Positions 1 through 8,013 of a stretch of 64,000 nucleotides of DNA are shown piece after piece. Each line of letters opens with the position of its first letter. Position 1 is the first letter of the stretch. The notes below the pieces were generated by a model. It was not told the DNA's origin, made no database searches, and saw only the letters and a list, made by a program, of their open reading frames with translations. This stretch comes from Bradyrhizobium sp. CCGB01. GTDB taxonomy: Bacteria; Pseudomonadota; Alphaproteobacteria; Rhizobiales; Xanthobacteraceae. The position numbers were made by a program, and so were the translations under genes. The stretch covers positions 6,820,001 through 6,884,000 of the forward strand of contig NZ_JANADK010000001.1 in NCBI RefSeq assembly GCF_024199795.1, read 5' to 3'.

Positions 1-962
1 TCGATGGCCCGCTCGGTGTCGTCTATGCGCTCGAAGCAGCCCGCGTGCTCAATGCCGATCCCGCGCTCAAGGGCGCGGTCGAGGTCGCCGCATGGTGTGA
101 TGAGGAAGGTCATTTCGGAAGCTTCCTCGGCTCGCGCTCCTATGTCGGGCAGGTGACCGAGGCCGAAATCGATGCCGCGCGCGACCGCACCAGCGGACGT
201 ACGATGCGGGACGCACTCGGCGACATGGGGCTCGCGGGGCGCACGCGCGTCGCCGTCGAGCCGCGACGGCACGTCGGATATCTGGAAGCGCATATCGAGC
301 AGGGCGACACGCTAGAGAGCGGCCGCCTTGCGGTCGGCGTCGTGACCTCCATCGTCGGCATCTGGCAGTACCGCATCAATTTCACCGGCGAGCAGAATCA
401 CGCCGGCACCACGCGCATGGCGGTGCGCAAGGATGCAGGGCTCGCGCTGGCCAAATTCTGCGTGGCGATCGACGAGCGCTTTCCGGACGCGTGCGGTCCA
501 CGCACGGTCTGGACCACCGGCCGCATCACCCTCGATCCCGGCGCACCGAGCATCATTCCCGGCGGCGCCGAAATGCTGTTCCAGATCCGCGACGACAATC
601 CTGCCGTCATCGCGCGGCTGGAGCAACTGCTGCGGACCATGGCGGACGAGGCCAGCGCGAAGGGCCCGTGCACCGTCAACGTGGAGAAGATCCGCACCGG
701 CGCACCCGCCATGATGAACGCGGGCATTCAGGACGCCATCGACGCCGCCAGCAAGGCCCTTGCCGAAGGACGGTCCATCCGCATGCCGAGCGGCGCCGGC
801 CACGACGCGCAGATGCTCGCGACCGTCATGCCCGCGGGTATGCTGTTCGTACCGTCGATCGGCGGGATCAGTCATCACTGGACCGAGAACACCGCCGATG
901 CCGACATCGTGACGGGCGCGCAGGTGTTCGTCGATGCCTGCCGGCGAATCCTCGGTGGTTAG
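1..962 (+). CDS. M20-family Zn-dependent amidohydrolase (N-carbamoyl-amino acid / allantoate type), 3' part
   Basis: The gene enters from the left edge already in frame (first full codon at base 3), so the N-terminus is missing. The visible part opens with DGPLGV and then CDEEGHFGSFLGSR, the metal-ligand region of the M20 carbamoylase/allantoate amidohydrolase family. YLEAHIEQG, GEQNHAGTTRM (dimerisation region), GAGHDAQM and GGISHHWTEN follow in the usual order. The family hydrolyses N-carbamoyl or ureido groups using two metal ions in the cytoplasm. The exact substrate (allantoate, ureidoglycolate or a carbamoyl amino acid) cannot be told from this fragment. Its stop overlaps by four bases the stop of the convergent bamA gene. 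Confidence 0.85.
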   Translation, partial: DGPLGVVYALEAARVLNADPALKGAVEVAAWCDEEGHFGSFLGSRSYVGQVTEAEIDAARDRTSGRTMRDALGDMGLAGRTRVAVEPRRHVGYLEAHIEQGDTLESGRLAVGVVTSIVGIWQYRINFTGEQNHAGTTRMAVRKDAGLALAKFCVAIDERFPDACGPRTVWTTGRITLDPGAPSIIPGGAEMLFQIRDDNPAVIARLEQLLRTMADEASAKGPCTVNVEKIRTGAPAMMNAGIQDAIDAASKALAEGRSIRMPSGAGHDAQMLATVMPAGMLFVPSIGGISHHWTENTADADIVTGAQVFVDACRRILGG

Positions 963-3466
963 AACGACGTCCCGCCGCCGAACCTGAACTCCTGCACGAT
1001 GTCGTACTTGCCCTTCGTGATCGGCACGGCATAGTCGAAGCGCAGCGGGCCGAACGGCGATGCCCAGATCAGGCCGACGCCGACCGACGAGCGCACCGTG
1101 TTGCCGTCGTCATATTGCAGTCCGCAGGTCGGGCAGGCCTTGGTGTTGACCTCACCGGTGGCCGTCCACGACGTCGGCCCCTGGTACCCCCAGAGCGAGC
1201 CGGCATCGGCGTAGATCGCGCCCTTCAGCCCGACCTCCTTGGGCAGGAACCAGAACGGCATCTGCAATTCCATCGACGCGCCCCAATATTTCGTGCCGCC
1301 GAGCGCATCGCCGCTCGCGCCCAGGCTCCAATACGTGATGTCGCGCGGACCGATTCCGTTGGAGGCAAAGCCGCGCACGAGGTTCGGGCCCATCTGGAAG
1401 TGATCCAGCATGCGCAGATCCTGGTTGCCGAGCTTGCTGAGCAGACCGCCCTGGAGGTGGATCACGCTGACGATCTCGGAGACGAGCGGCGTGTAGTATT
1501 TGGTGTCCAGCGCGGTCTTCAGATAGGTGACATCGCCACCGACACCGGCGAAATCCTGGCGGAAGTCGACCAGCAACCCGTCCGTCGGATTCTTGGTGTT
1601 GTCGAGCGTGTTGTAGTTCAGCGTGTAGCCGAGCGCCGAGGTCCAGCTCGCGCCGTTCGCCAGTTCCTTGCGAACCGGCAGGCTCGACTCGCCGTCGCCG
1701 TAGCAGCCATAGCCATAGACGCCCGAGCTCGTGGAATTGGTCGGGTCCACACCGCCCAGCACGTTCTGGATGTAGGCCGGCGTCGGATTGAAGGCGAGCG
1801 AGGTGTTCGACGCGTTGTTGTTGCAATTGTTGTAGGCGCTGGCGAGCGTGATGCTCTGCTGATAGAGCGAATAGCGGAGCTGGAGCGAGAGATCCTCGCG
1901 CAATGCGAGCCCGATGCGCGGCGAGAAGCCCAGCGTCGTCACGCCGTAGCTCGTATAGCTGTTCGACAATTGCTGGCGCCAGTAGGTGTCGAATCCGAGC
2001 GCCATCCGGTAGTCGAGCAGATAGGGCTCGACGAACGACAGCGAGATGCCGCGCGCATACTGGCCGTAGCTGACCGACGCCTTGGCGAAGAGCCCTTTGC
2101 CGAGCAGATTGCGCTCGGAGATCGAGACTTCGGCAAGCGCGCCGTCGGTCGTGGAGTAACCGCCCGAGATCGAGAAGTCGCCGGTCGATTTCTCTTCCAT
2201 GTCGACGATCAGGATCACGCGATCGCTCGACGAGCCGGGCTCGGTGACGATCTTGACGCTCTTGAAATAGTCGAGGTTCTTCAAGCGCCGCTCGGCGCGG
2301 TCGACCAGCGCCCGGTTGTACGCATCGCCCTCGGACAGGTCGAATTCACGCCGGATCACGTAGTCGCGCGTGCGCGTGTTGCCGCGAAGGTTGATGCGCT
2401 CGATATAGGTGCGCGGGCCCTCGTCGACGTTGAACACGACAGACACCGTATGCGCTTCGAAATTGCGGTCGCCGCCCGGCCGGACAACGGCGAAGGCATA
2501 GCCGCGACGCGACGCCTCGACCTGCATCTCCTCGACCGATTTCTCGACCGCTTCGACGTTGTAGAGCGAGCCGGCATTGACGCGCGAGAAGCCGCGCAGC
2601 GAGGCCGCGTCGAAATTGGCAATGCTGGAGCGAAAGTCGACCGCGCCGACGCGGTATTGCTGCCCCTCCTCGATCTTGAAGGTGACCAGAAAGCCCTTCT
2701 TGTCCGGATCGTATTCGGTGAGCGCGGCCACGACCTGGACGTCGGCAAAGCCATTCTTGAGATAGAAGCGGCGGATCAGGTCGCGGTCGGATTCGACGCG
2801 ATCGGGATCATAGATGTCGTTGTTGCCGAGGAAGCTGAGCAAATTGCTCTCGTGCGTCTTGATCACGTCGCGCAGGCGTGAGGCCGAGAAGGCGCCATTG
2901 CCGATGAACTCGACCGACTTGACGCCGGTCTTGGCGCCTTCCTCGACCGTGAAGATGAGATCGACGCGGTTGCTCGGCTGTTCGATGATTTCGGGCGTGA
3001 CGCGCACGTCGTAGCGGCCGGAGCGCCGATAAATTTCGGCGATGCGCAGCGTGTCCGACTGGACCAGTGCCCGTGAGAAGGTGCCGCGCGGCTTGGACTG
3101 GATTTCGGCCGAGAGTTGCTCGTCCTTGATCTTCTTGTTGCCCTCGAAGGCGATGCGCCCGATCACGGCGTTTTCCACCACCGACACCAGGATGCGGCCG
3201 CCGTTGTGGCTGATCTTCACGTCTTGAAACAGGCCCGTCGCGATCAGGGCCTTGAGCCCCTCGTCGATCGCCGGTTGGTCGAGGCGCCCACCGGAGCCGG
3301 GCCGGAAGTAGGAGCGGACCGTCTCGGCCTCGACGCGGCGGTTGCCTTCGACGACGATGACCTCTGCCGTTTGCGCGGCCGCCGGTTGCGGCAACAGGGC
3401 AAGCGAGCTTGCAATCGATACGCCGCTCATCGCCACGACGATCAGCCAGGTCCGCAAAAACGACAT
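959..3466 (-). CDS. bamA: Outer-membrane assembly factor BamA (Omp85), stand-alone copy
   Basis: This 835-residue protein has a signal peptide ending near PAAAQ. Several POTRA repeats follow (for example EVIVVEGNRRVEAETV near the start), then a C-terminal barrel ending in FGGGTSF with the terminal Phe typical of outer-membrane barrels. BamA inserts beta-barrel proteins into the outer membrane. I chose the ATG at 3466 because TTGAGG lies 7-8 bases upstream; an in-frame GTG at 3484 would add six residues. The usual neighbours of alphaproteobacterial bamA (rseP, lpxD, fabZ, lpxA) are absent: an amidohydrolase and a small secreted protein flank it. It may therefore be a second Omp85 copy or a relocated gene. 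Confidence 0.9.
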   Translation of the reverse strand: MSFLRTWLIVVAMSGVSIASSLALLPQPAAAQTAEVIVVEGNRRVEAETVRSYFRPGSGGRLDQPAIDEGLKALIATGLFQDVKISHNGGRILVSVVENAVIGRIAFEGNKKIKDEQLSAEIQSKPRGTFSRALVQSDTLRIAEIYRRSGRYDVRVTPEIIEQPSNRVDLIFTVEEGAKTGVKSVEFIGNGAFSASRLRDVIKTHESNLLSFLGNNDIYDPDRVESDRDLIRRFYLKNGFADVQVVAALTEYDPDKKGFLVTFKIEEGQQYRVGAVDFRSSIANFDAASLRGFSRVNAGSLYNVEAVEKSVEEMQVEASRRGYAFAVVRPGGDRNFEAHTVSVVFNVDEGPRTYIERINLRGNTRTRDYVIRREFDLSEGDAYNRALVDRAERRLKNLDYFKSVKIVTEPGSSSDRVILIVDMEEKSTGDFSISGGYSTTDGALAEVSISERNLLGKGLFAKASVSYGQYARGISLSFVEPYLLDYRMALGFDTYWRQQLSNSYTSYGVTTLGFSPRIGLALREDLSLQLRYSLYQQSITLASAYNNCNNNASNTSLAFNPTPAYIQNVLGGVDPTNSTSSGVYGYGCYGDGESSLPVRKELANGASWTSALGYTLNYNTLDNTKNPTDGLLVDFRQDFAGVGGDVTYLKTALDTKYYTPLVSEIVSVIHLQGGLLSKLGNQDLRMLDHFQMGPNLVRGFASNGIGPRDITYWSLGASGDALGGTKYWGASMELQMPFWFLPKEVGLKGAIYADAGSLWGYQGPTSWTATGEVNTKACPTCGLQYDDGNTVRSSVGVGLIWASPFGPLRFDYAVPITKGKYDIVQEFRFGGGTSF

Positions 3467-3759
3467 TCCACACCTCAAGAACACCCACCTGCTCTGAAAC
3501 GAGACGGCTGTGGCCGCGGTGTGGCTTTAAGATTGCTGTACTGTTTCCGGTCGTTGAATTTGATTGACTGATCAGCGATGTGACCATCGCGGCCAGAACG
3601 AGCGCGCGCCGTCGGCCGCGACCGAGGGACATTGCAGCTACCGCATACGCGGCTTTCCACGCAGGCGTTCAGCAACATCGCGCAACGTCGGGCTTCTTTA
3701 CAGGCACACGAGCCGGTGCGAGAGGCGACGGCATCAGAAACTCGCATGGGAATTTGCCG

Positions 3760-4125
3760 ATGAACGCGATCGTCATGAGAACGGTGCTGCTTGCCCTCCT
3801 TGCCTCACCCCTCTCGGCTCATGCCGCGACGGCAGGCAAGCACGACCGACAACAGACGACAGAGAGCGCGGTGTATGAATACGGCGCGCAGGGCCCCAAC
3901 CGTTCCTACCAGTCCGGTCCGCGCACCCGTATCTATGTGAGCAAACGGTCCTGGCTGGATGGAGGCACCGAGGTGCTGCCGGGCGAGCGAAAATTCACCG
4001 ACTACGCCTTGCCGCCCGGCACTTCGTTCGCGCGTGGGAATAACAACCGGCCGCTCGATCGTCAGCCGCTGAGCCCCGACTCGGATCTGGGCGGATTTGC
4101 GCAGCGAATTCCGATTTCGTGGTAA
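3760..4125 (+). CDS. Small secreted protein of unknown function
   Basis: A 121-residue protein. The first residues form a hydrophobic signal peptide (AIVMRTVLLALLASPLSAHA) followed by a hydrophilic mature part of about 95 residues rich in Arg, Gly and Pro. An open frame continues upstream to 3580, but that part looks like non-coding Arg-rich translation, so I start at the ATG before the signal peptide; ATG 3775 is an alternative. I do not recognise a domain. It is divergent from bamA, with about 290 bases between them. It is likely periplasmic. Confidence 0.55.
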   Translation: MNAIVMRTVLLALLASPLSAHAATAGKHDRQQTTESAVYEYGAQGPNRSYQSGPRTRIYVSKRSWLDGGTEVLPGERKFTDYALPPGTSFARGNNNRPLDRQPLSPDSDLGGFAQRIPISW

Positions 4126-4141
4126 GCGGACTCTCTCTCGT

Positions 4142-4178
4142 GTCCCGGTTCTGCAGCGCATAGCGCTGCGTCCGAGAC
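4142..4178. repeat. Imperfect palindromic intergenic element
   Basis: GTCCCGG..GCAGCGC at 4142-4159 is answered by GCGCTGC..GAGAC at 4163-4178, an interrupted inverted repeat with a three-base centre. It resembles the short GC-rich palindromes scattered between genes in Bradyrhizobium, probably in degenerate form; that comparison is from memory. Confidence 0.4.
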
Positions 4179-4180
4179 AT

Positions 4181-4333
4181 GCCGTCAGCAAGAGGGGTGA
4201 CGTGATCGTGCCGACCGTCACCGGCAAGATCTATAATCACTCCAAGCGGAAGAAGGAAAAGCGCGCGGTGTTGGATGGCGTAGACGCGGAGCTGACGCGG
4301 ATCATAAAGGAGCCGCAAAGGCGCGTCCGCTAG
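4181..4333 (+). pseudogene. Possible C-terminal scrap of a tyrosine recombinase
   Basis: The frame reads VPTVTGKIYNHSKRKKEKRA and then a Leu-rich tail. This is like the end of phage-type integrases, where a catalytic Tyr in a G-x-Y-x-H context is followed by EKR and a final helix. Only about 50 residues remain, with no upstream catalytic Arg or His boxes and no convincing start codon. If correct, it marks an old integration event; no tRNA or attachment repeat is visible nearby. The call rests on this short motif only. Confidence 0.3.
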
Positions 4334-4690
4334 GAGCCGTCGGAGCCGAACGTGATGACGATTGTGAACCAAGCCGTTGCGAAAGAAGAGAACGCCAGGG
4401 ATCTAACAAGTGAGCCACCGCGCGCGTCGAGCAAGACACTTTCATCTGCGGCATGCGTCAATGTGCCTGTCTTTCCCGTAACAGTACTCGCATTGCTGCA
4501 TTCTCGAGGAATGCCCCCCGTCGTCGATGGTCAAGGTTGGCACGCCAAGCCGTGCAAAATGGCGTATACTCGCAAACCGGTAGTATTATAGCCTGACAAA
4601 AAAAGCCCCTCGGAACAAATGCAACGCAGCGTCCTACGCCGGGAGGACGTCGCGATGCAATTGTGCATCACAACCAGAGGGGAAGTTGTT
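4334..4690. other. Gene-free stretch, 357 bases
   Basis: This stretch is less GC-rich than its surroundings. A 79-codon open frame on the plus strand (4352-4591) has no ribosome site and no recognisable motif, so I do not call it. A TATTAT at 4584-4589 could be a -10 element for the secreted gene at 4691, but no matching -35 is clear. Confidence 0.4.
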
Positions 4691-5161
4691 ATGAAGCGAC
4701 GTTCATTGCTCTTGGCATTGTGTTCTTCCGCTTTCATCTCTGCACCGGCACTCGCCGATGAGGTCAAGCAGGAGGCCGAAAAGTTAGCCATCGCCTACAC
4801 CGACTGCGTCGCCAAGAAAGACGCGCCTTGTGTCGCTGCGCTCTATACAAAGGACGGGGTCCAGATCAACCCGGGCGGTGTGTTTTCCGATCTCAAGACC
4901 GTATACGAGAACAACTTCAAGAACGGCACCGATCATATTGAGATCAGAGTCGGCAACATGTCGGTCATCAACAACGATCTGGTCGTATCCAACGGCGAGA
5001 CCGACATCTTCGGCAAGGATCCTAAGAGCGGCGACGCCACCAAGGTCACGGTGTTCTGGGGCGCCATCAACATACGTGAAGGAGGCGCTTTAAAAATCCG
5101 CCAGTTGACCGTCGGCATGAAGCCGCCCCCAGCTAAGGAAGCCAGCGCCGAGAAGAAGTAA
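4691..5161 (+). CDS. Secreted SnoaL/NTF2-like (SgcJ/EcaC-type) protein
   Basis: A 156-residue protein with a clear signal peptide (cleaved after about residue 22, ALADEV). The NTF2-like cone fold pattern follows: a first helix with YTDCVAKKDAPCVAALYT, then KDGVQINPGG and alternating strands ending WGAINIREGGALKIRQ. Such domains bind small ligands or act as simple enzymes; no catalytic role can be assigned. The start is set by AGAGGGGAAG seven bases upstream of the ATG; an open frame reaching back to 4619 has no such signal. The location is probably periplasmic. A strong terminator follows the gene. Confidence 0.6.
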   Translation: MKRRSLLLALCSSAFISAPALADEVKQEAEKLAIAYTDCVAKKDAPCVAALYTKDGVQINPGGVFSDLKTVYENNFKNGTDHIEIRVGNMSVINNDLVVSNGETDIFGKDPKSGDATKVTVFWGAINIREGGALKIRQLTVGMKPPPAKEASAEKK

Positions 5162-5188
5162 GACGTCATAATGTCATAAGTGACCGGG

Positions 5189-5217
5189 CGCCCATCCTCT
5201 TTTGAGGGTGGGCGTTT
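5189..5217 (+). terminator. Rho-independent terminator
   Basis: An 11-base-pair stem (CGCCCATCCTC / GAGGGTGGGCG, one G-T wobble) closes a TTTT loop and is followed by TTT. It sits 27 bases after the stop of the NTF2-like gene. Confidence 0.8.
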
Positions 5218-5557
5218 GATCTTGTTGCACGGCTTAGGGTCGGCGGGGTTGTCAGCGGCGACCAACTGCGCCAGTGATCCAACCGCAACAGGATTTGGCC
5301 TTACTTGGATGGTCGGAACATCGGCCGAATTTGTCATGCCACCCCTGCGCAATTGTCACTGTCGTTTTCCATGGCCACCACGCTGATCGCTGGACTATCG
5401 ATGCGGAGGGGCGTCATCCTCAATGCCCTGCACCTGAGAGGCGGCCCGCGCGTCCGCTTGCATGCCTCTCTGCGACAATTCGAGCGCGCCCGGACATAAA
5501 GGCGCGACAATTCTCGGGTCTATCGTCCGCCCCGCACCTGCTTCTTCCGGAGTTACC
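5218..5557. other. Gene-free stretch, 340 bases
   Basis: I see no supported gene, repeat or RNA here. Short open frames exist on both strands, but none has both a ribosome site and a recognisable sequence. The last 100 bases presumably carry the promoter of the MFS gene. Confidence 0.4.
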
Positions 5558-6718
5558 ATGCATTCTGCCGACCGGCCGGCAACGCGCCTCGCGACGCGGC
5601 TCGCCTTCCTCGTCGCGGGCTTCGGCATCGCGTGCTGGGCGCCGCTGGTGCCGTTCGCAAAGACCCGGCTCGGCGTCGATGACGGCGTTCTTGGATTGCT
5701 CCTGCTCAGCCTCGGCATCGGCTCGGTCGTCGCGATGCTTCTGACCGGGATCATGAGCGCGCGCTACGGCAGCAAGCCGATCATCATTGCGGGCGGGCTC
5801 GGCCTTTCGCTGGTGCTGCCCCTGCTGGCGATCGCGAGCTCGCCTGCAATGCTGGCGCTGGCACTGTTCGCCTTCGGCGCCGCGCTCGGCTCCATCGACG
5901 TCGCCATGAACATCCATGCGGTCGAGGTGGAGCGCGATGCGGGACGTCCGCTGATGTCGGGCTTCCACGCACTGTTCAGTATTGGCGGCTTCGCCGGATC
6001 CGCGCTTATGACCGCCCTGCTCTCGCTGCAACTCGGCGCACTGCCCTGCACGCTGATCTGCTCGGTGCTGATGCTGGTCGCGATGCTGGCCGCCTGGCCG
6101 CGCCTGCTTCGTTCGGTGCAAGTGCAGGACGGACCGCTCTTCGTGCTGCCGCATGGCTCAGTGCTGCTGCTCGCGCTGCTGGGCGCGATCACCTTCCTCG
6201 TCGAAGGCGCGATGCTGGATTGGGGCGCATTGCTCGTCATCGGCGCGGGCCTCGTCTCGGAGGCGCAGGGCGGGATCGGCTATATCGTGTTCTCGATCGC
6301 GATGACGATGGGGCGGCTCGGCGGCGACGCCATCGTTGCACGCATCGGGGATCGTACGACATTGTTCTGGGGAAGCCTCATCGCCGTCGCGGGCTTCGTG
6401 GTTCTGCTCACGGCTCCCGTTGCGGCGGTCGCCATCGCCGGTTTCCTGCTCATCGGCCTCGGCGCCTCGAACCTCGTGCCGGTGCTGTTCCGCCGGGCGG
6501 CCAGGCAGACCGTGATGCCCACTGGGCTCGCCGTCGCGGCGATCACGACCGCGGGCTACGCCGGCATCCTCATCGGCCCCGCCGGCGTCGGCTTCGTCGC
6601 ACGTCTTGGCGGATTGCCGACGGCGTTCTGGCTGCTGGCCGCGCTGATGTGTCTCGTCACGCTGTCGGCGCGCATCGTCACGGCGGAGGGACGCCAGATA
6701 TTGCGTGTCGAGGCCTGA
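5558..6718 (+). CDS. MFS transporter, YbjJ/FucP-like
   Basis: A 386-residue, roughly 12-helix membrane protein of the major facilitator superfamily. It has the short inter-helix loop SARYGSKP after helix 2 and repeated Gly/Ala-rich helices. The overall pattern (early GIACWAPLVPFAK, mid NIHAVEVER) resembles the E. coli YbjJ-type group of uncharacterised permeases. The substrate is unknown. The start is the ATG preceded by GGAG eight bases upstream; the open frame before it is not convincing coding sequence. It is monocistronic and convergent with the Bug protein gene. Confidence 0.75.
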   Translation: MHSADRPATRLATRLAFLVAGFGIACWAPLVPFAKTRLGVDDGVLGLLLLSLGIGSVVAMLLTGIMSARYGSKPIIIAGGLGLSLVLPLLAIASSPAMLALALFAFGAALGSIDVAMNIHAVEVERDAGRPLMSGFHALFSIGGFAGSALMTALLSLQLGALPCTLICSVLMLVAMLAAWPRLLRSVQVQDGPLFVLPHGSVLLLALLGAITFLVEGAMLDWGALLVIGAGLVSEAQGGIGYIVFSIAMTMGRLGGDAIVARIGDRTTLFWGSLIAVAGFVVLLTAPVAAVAIAGFLLIGLGASNLVPVLFRRAARQTVMPTGLAVAAITTAGYAGILIGPAGVGFVARLGGLPTAFWLLAALMCLVTLSARIVTAEGRQILRVEA

Positions 6719-6724
6719 GCGGCC

Positions 6725-7714
6725 TCACAGATTGCTCAGCCCGATCGACTTGATCACGGGCGCGAGGTTCGCCGTTGTCGCATCGACAATGCGCTGGAAT
6801 TTGTCCGGGCTCGAATCGCTGTCCGGTTCCATGCCCTGCGCGCGGTAGCTTGCCTGAAGCGCCCGATCGGCCATGGCCAGATGTGTCGCCTGCGCGATCC
6901 GGTCGATGACCGCATCGTCCGTGTCCTTGGGTGCGAACAGGCCGAACCATCCCTCATAACGCAGGTCCGGCATGCCGGATTCGACAGCGGTCGGAATCTC
7001 CGGCGCCCCGCTCAGCCGCCGTTCGGTGGTAACCGCCAGCAGCCTGATTTTCCCGGCTTGAGCCAGTTGCTGCAATTGAACGGACATGACGGCAATGATC
7101 AGCGATATCTGGCCGCTGACGAGGTCGTTGGTCGCTTGCGCGATGCCCCGATACGGAACATGGACGATGTCCAGCGCGCCGGCCTGCTGCTTGAAGGATT
7201 CGCCGACCAGATGGTTTCCAGTGGCGATGCCGGGGGTCCCATAGGACAGCTTTCCCGGATTGGCCTTTGCGTGAGCGATCAGCTCGCGCAGGTCTACGGC
7301 CGGCACCGCCGGATGGACGGCGAAGACCAGCGCGCTGTTGATCAGGCGGTAGATGGCGCGGAAATCGCCGACGGAATAGCCGGGATTGGCCGACGTCAAG
7401 GGGATGATGACCTGCGTGCTGCCGTTGCCGAGCAGCAGCGAATAGCCGTCAGGCTCCTCGCGCGCGACCGTCGCGCTCCCGATCGCGCCGCCCGCACCGC
7501 CGATATATTCGACGAAAGTCGGTCCGAGCAGCGATGACATCCTGTCGACCCAGGGGCGTCCGATCTGATCGCCCGATCCGCCGGCTCCGTAGGGAATCAC
7601 GAGTCGAATCGGGCGAGACGGATAATCGGCCGCTTGTCCGCTGCGCGGAACGGCCGCCAGCGCCGCCGCGCCCGACAACGCATGGACGACCTGTCGCCGC
7701 GAGAAGAAAGGCAT
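6725..7714 (-). CDS. Bug-family (TctC-like) extracytoplasmic binding protein
   Basis: A 329-residue protein with an N-terminal export signal carrying SRRQVV (possible Tat type) and a mature start at about ADYPSRPIRLVIPYGAGG, the hallmark opening of Bug proteins. The conserved YSLLLGNGS, GGAGGAIGS and VPYRG regions are present. Bug proteins deliver organic acids to TctAB-type transporters; no tctAB genes are adjacent, as is common for the many orphan Bug genes in this group. An in-frame GTG at 7741 is an alternative start. Confidence 0.88.
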   Translation of the reverse strand: MPFFSRRQVVHALSGAAALAAVPRSGQAADYPSRPIRLVIPYGAGGSGDQIGRPWVDRMSSLLGPTFVEYIGGAGGAIGSATVAREEPDGYSLLLGNGSTQVIIPLTSANPGYSVGDFRAIYRLINSALVFAVHPAVPAVDLRELIAHAKANPGKLSYGTPGIATGNHLVGESFKQQAGALDIVHVPYRGIAQATNDLVSGQISLIIAVMSVQLQQLAQAGKIRLLAVTTERRLSGAPEIPTAVESGMPDLRYEGWFGLFAPKDTDDAVIDRIAQATHLAMADRALQASYRAQGMEPDSDSSPDKFQRIVDATTANLAPVIKSIGLSNL

Positions 7715-7931
7715 GTTCGGAATCCGGAAGTCGGTAGTCACTGTCGAAGCGGGACCAGCTCCCTAACCGTCCCCATCGCAGCAATTCGCGACCGCCGTCA
7801 ATGCGCCATCCGGCCTAGAAGCCCGTCGTCATCTTTCTGTCACACAGGCATAACCCATTATTTCTTAAGCCTTATTTCAACGGACCGATCGACCCAAGCC
7901 ATCCACGCAGGGCTGCCAGCCCTGCCCACTG

Positions 7932-7974
7932 CTTTCGGCCAGTTTACTGTACGCCTCGTTCTGATAGAGCAGAA
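7932..7974 (+). promoter_or_regulatory. Conserved upstream element shared by regulator genes A and B (copy A)
   Basis: These 43 bases match 34 of 43 positions in the segment 21056-21098 ahead of the paralogous gene B. The best-kept blocks are CTTTCGG, AGTTTACT and CCTCGTTCTG. The neighbouring upstream DNA does not keep this similarity, so the block is probably a promoter or operator. It ends 39 bases before the preferred start of gene A. Confidence 0.55.
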
Positions 7975-8013
7975 ACAAATACCTTTTGACTCCCGTTGAG
8001 GGGGCAATGGCGC

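Noticed and set aside
491..2881. Open frame of 796 codons on the plus strand over bamA
   Set aside because: It is the mirror of the bamA reading frame in high-GC DNA, Arg/Ala/Val rich, with no domain and no ribosome site. BamA on the other strand has clear motifs.
4538..4562. TGGCACG near 4540 as a sigma-54 promoter
   Set aside because: The required TTGC at the right spacing is missing.
4352..4591. 79-codon open frame on the plus strand
   Set aside because: No ribosome site, no homology that I can see, and mixed composition.
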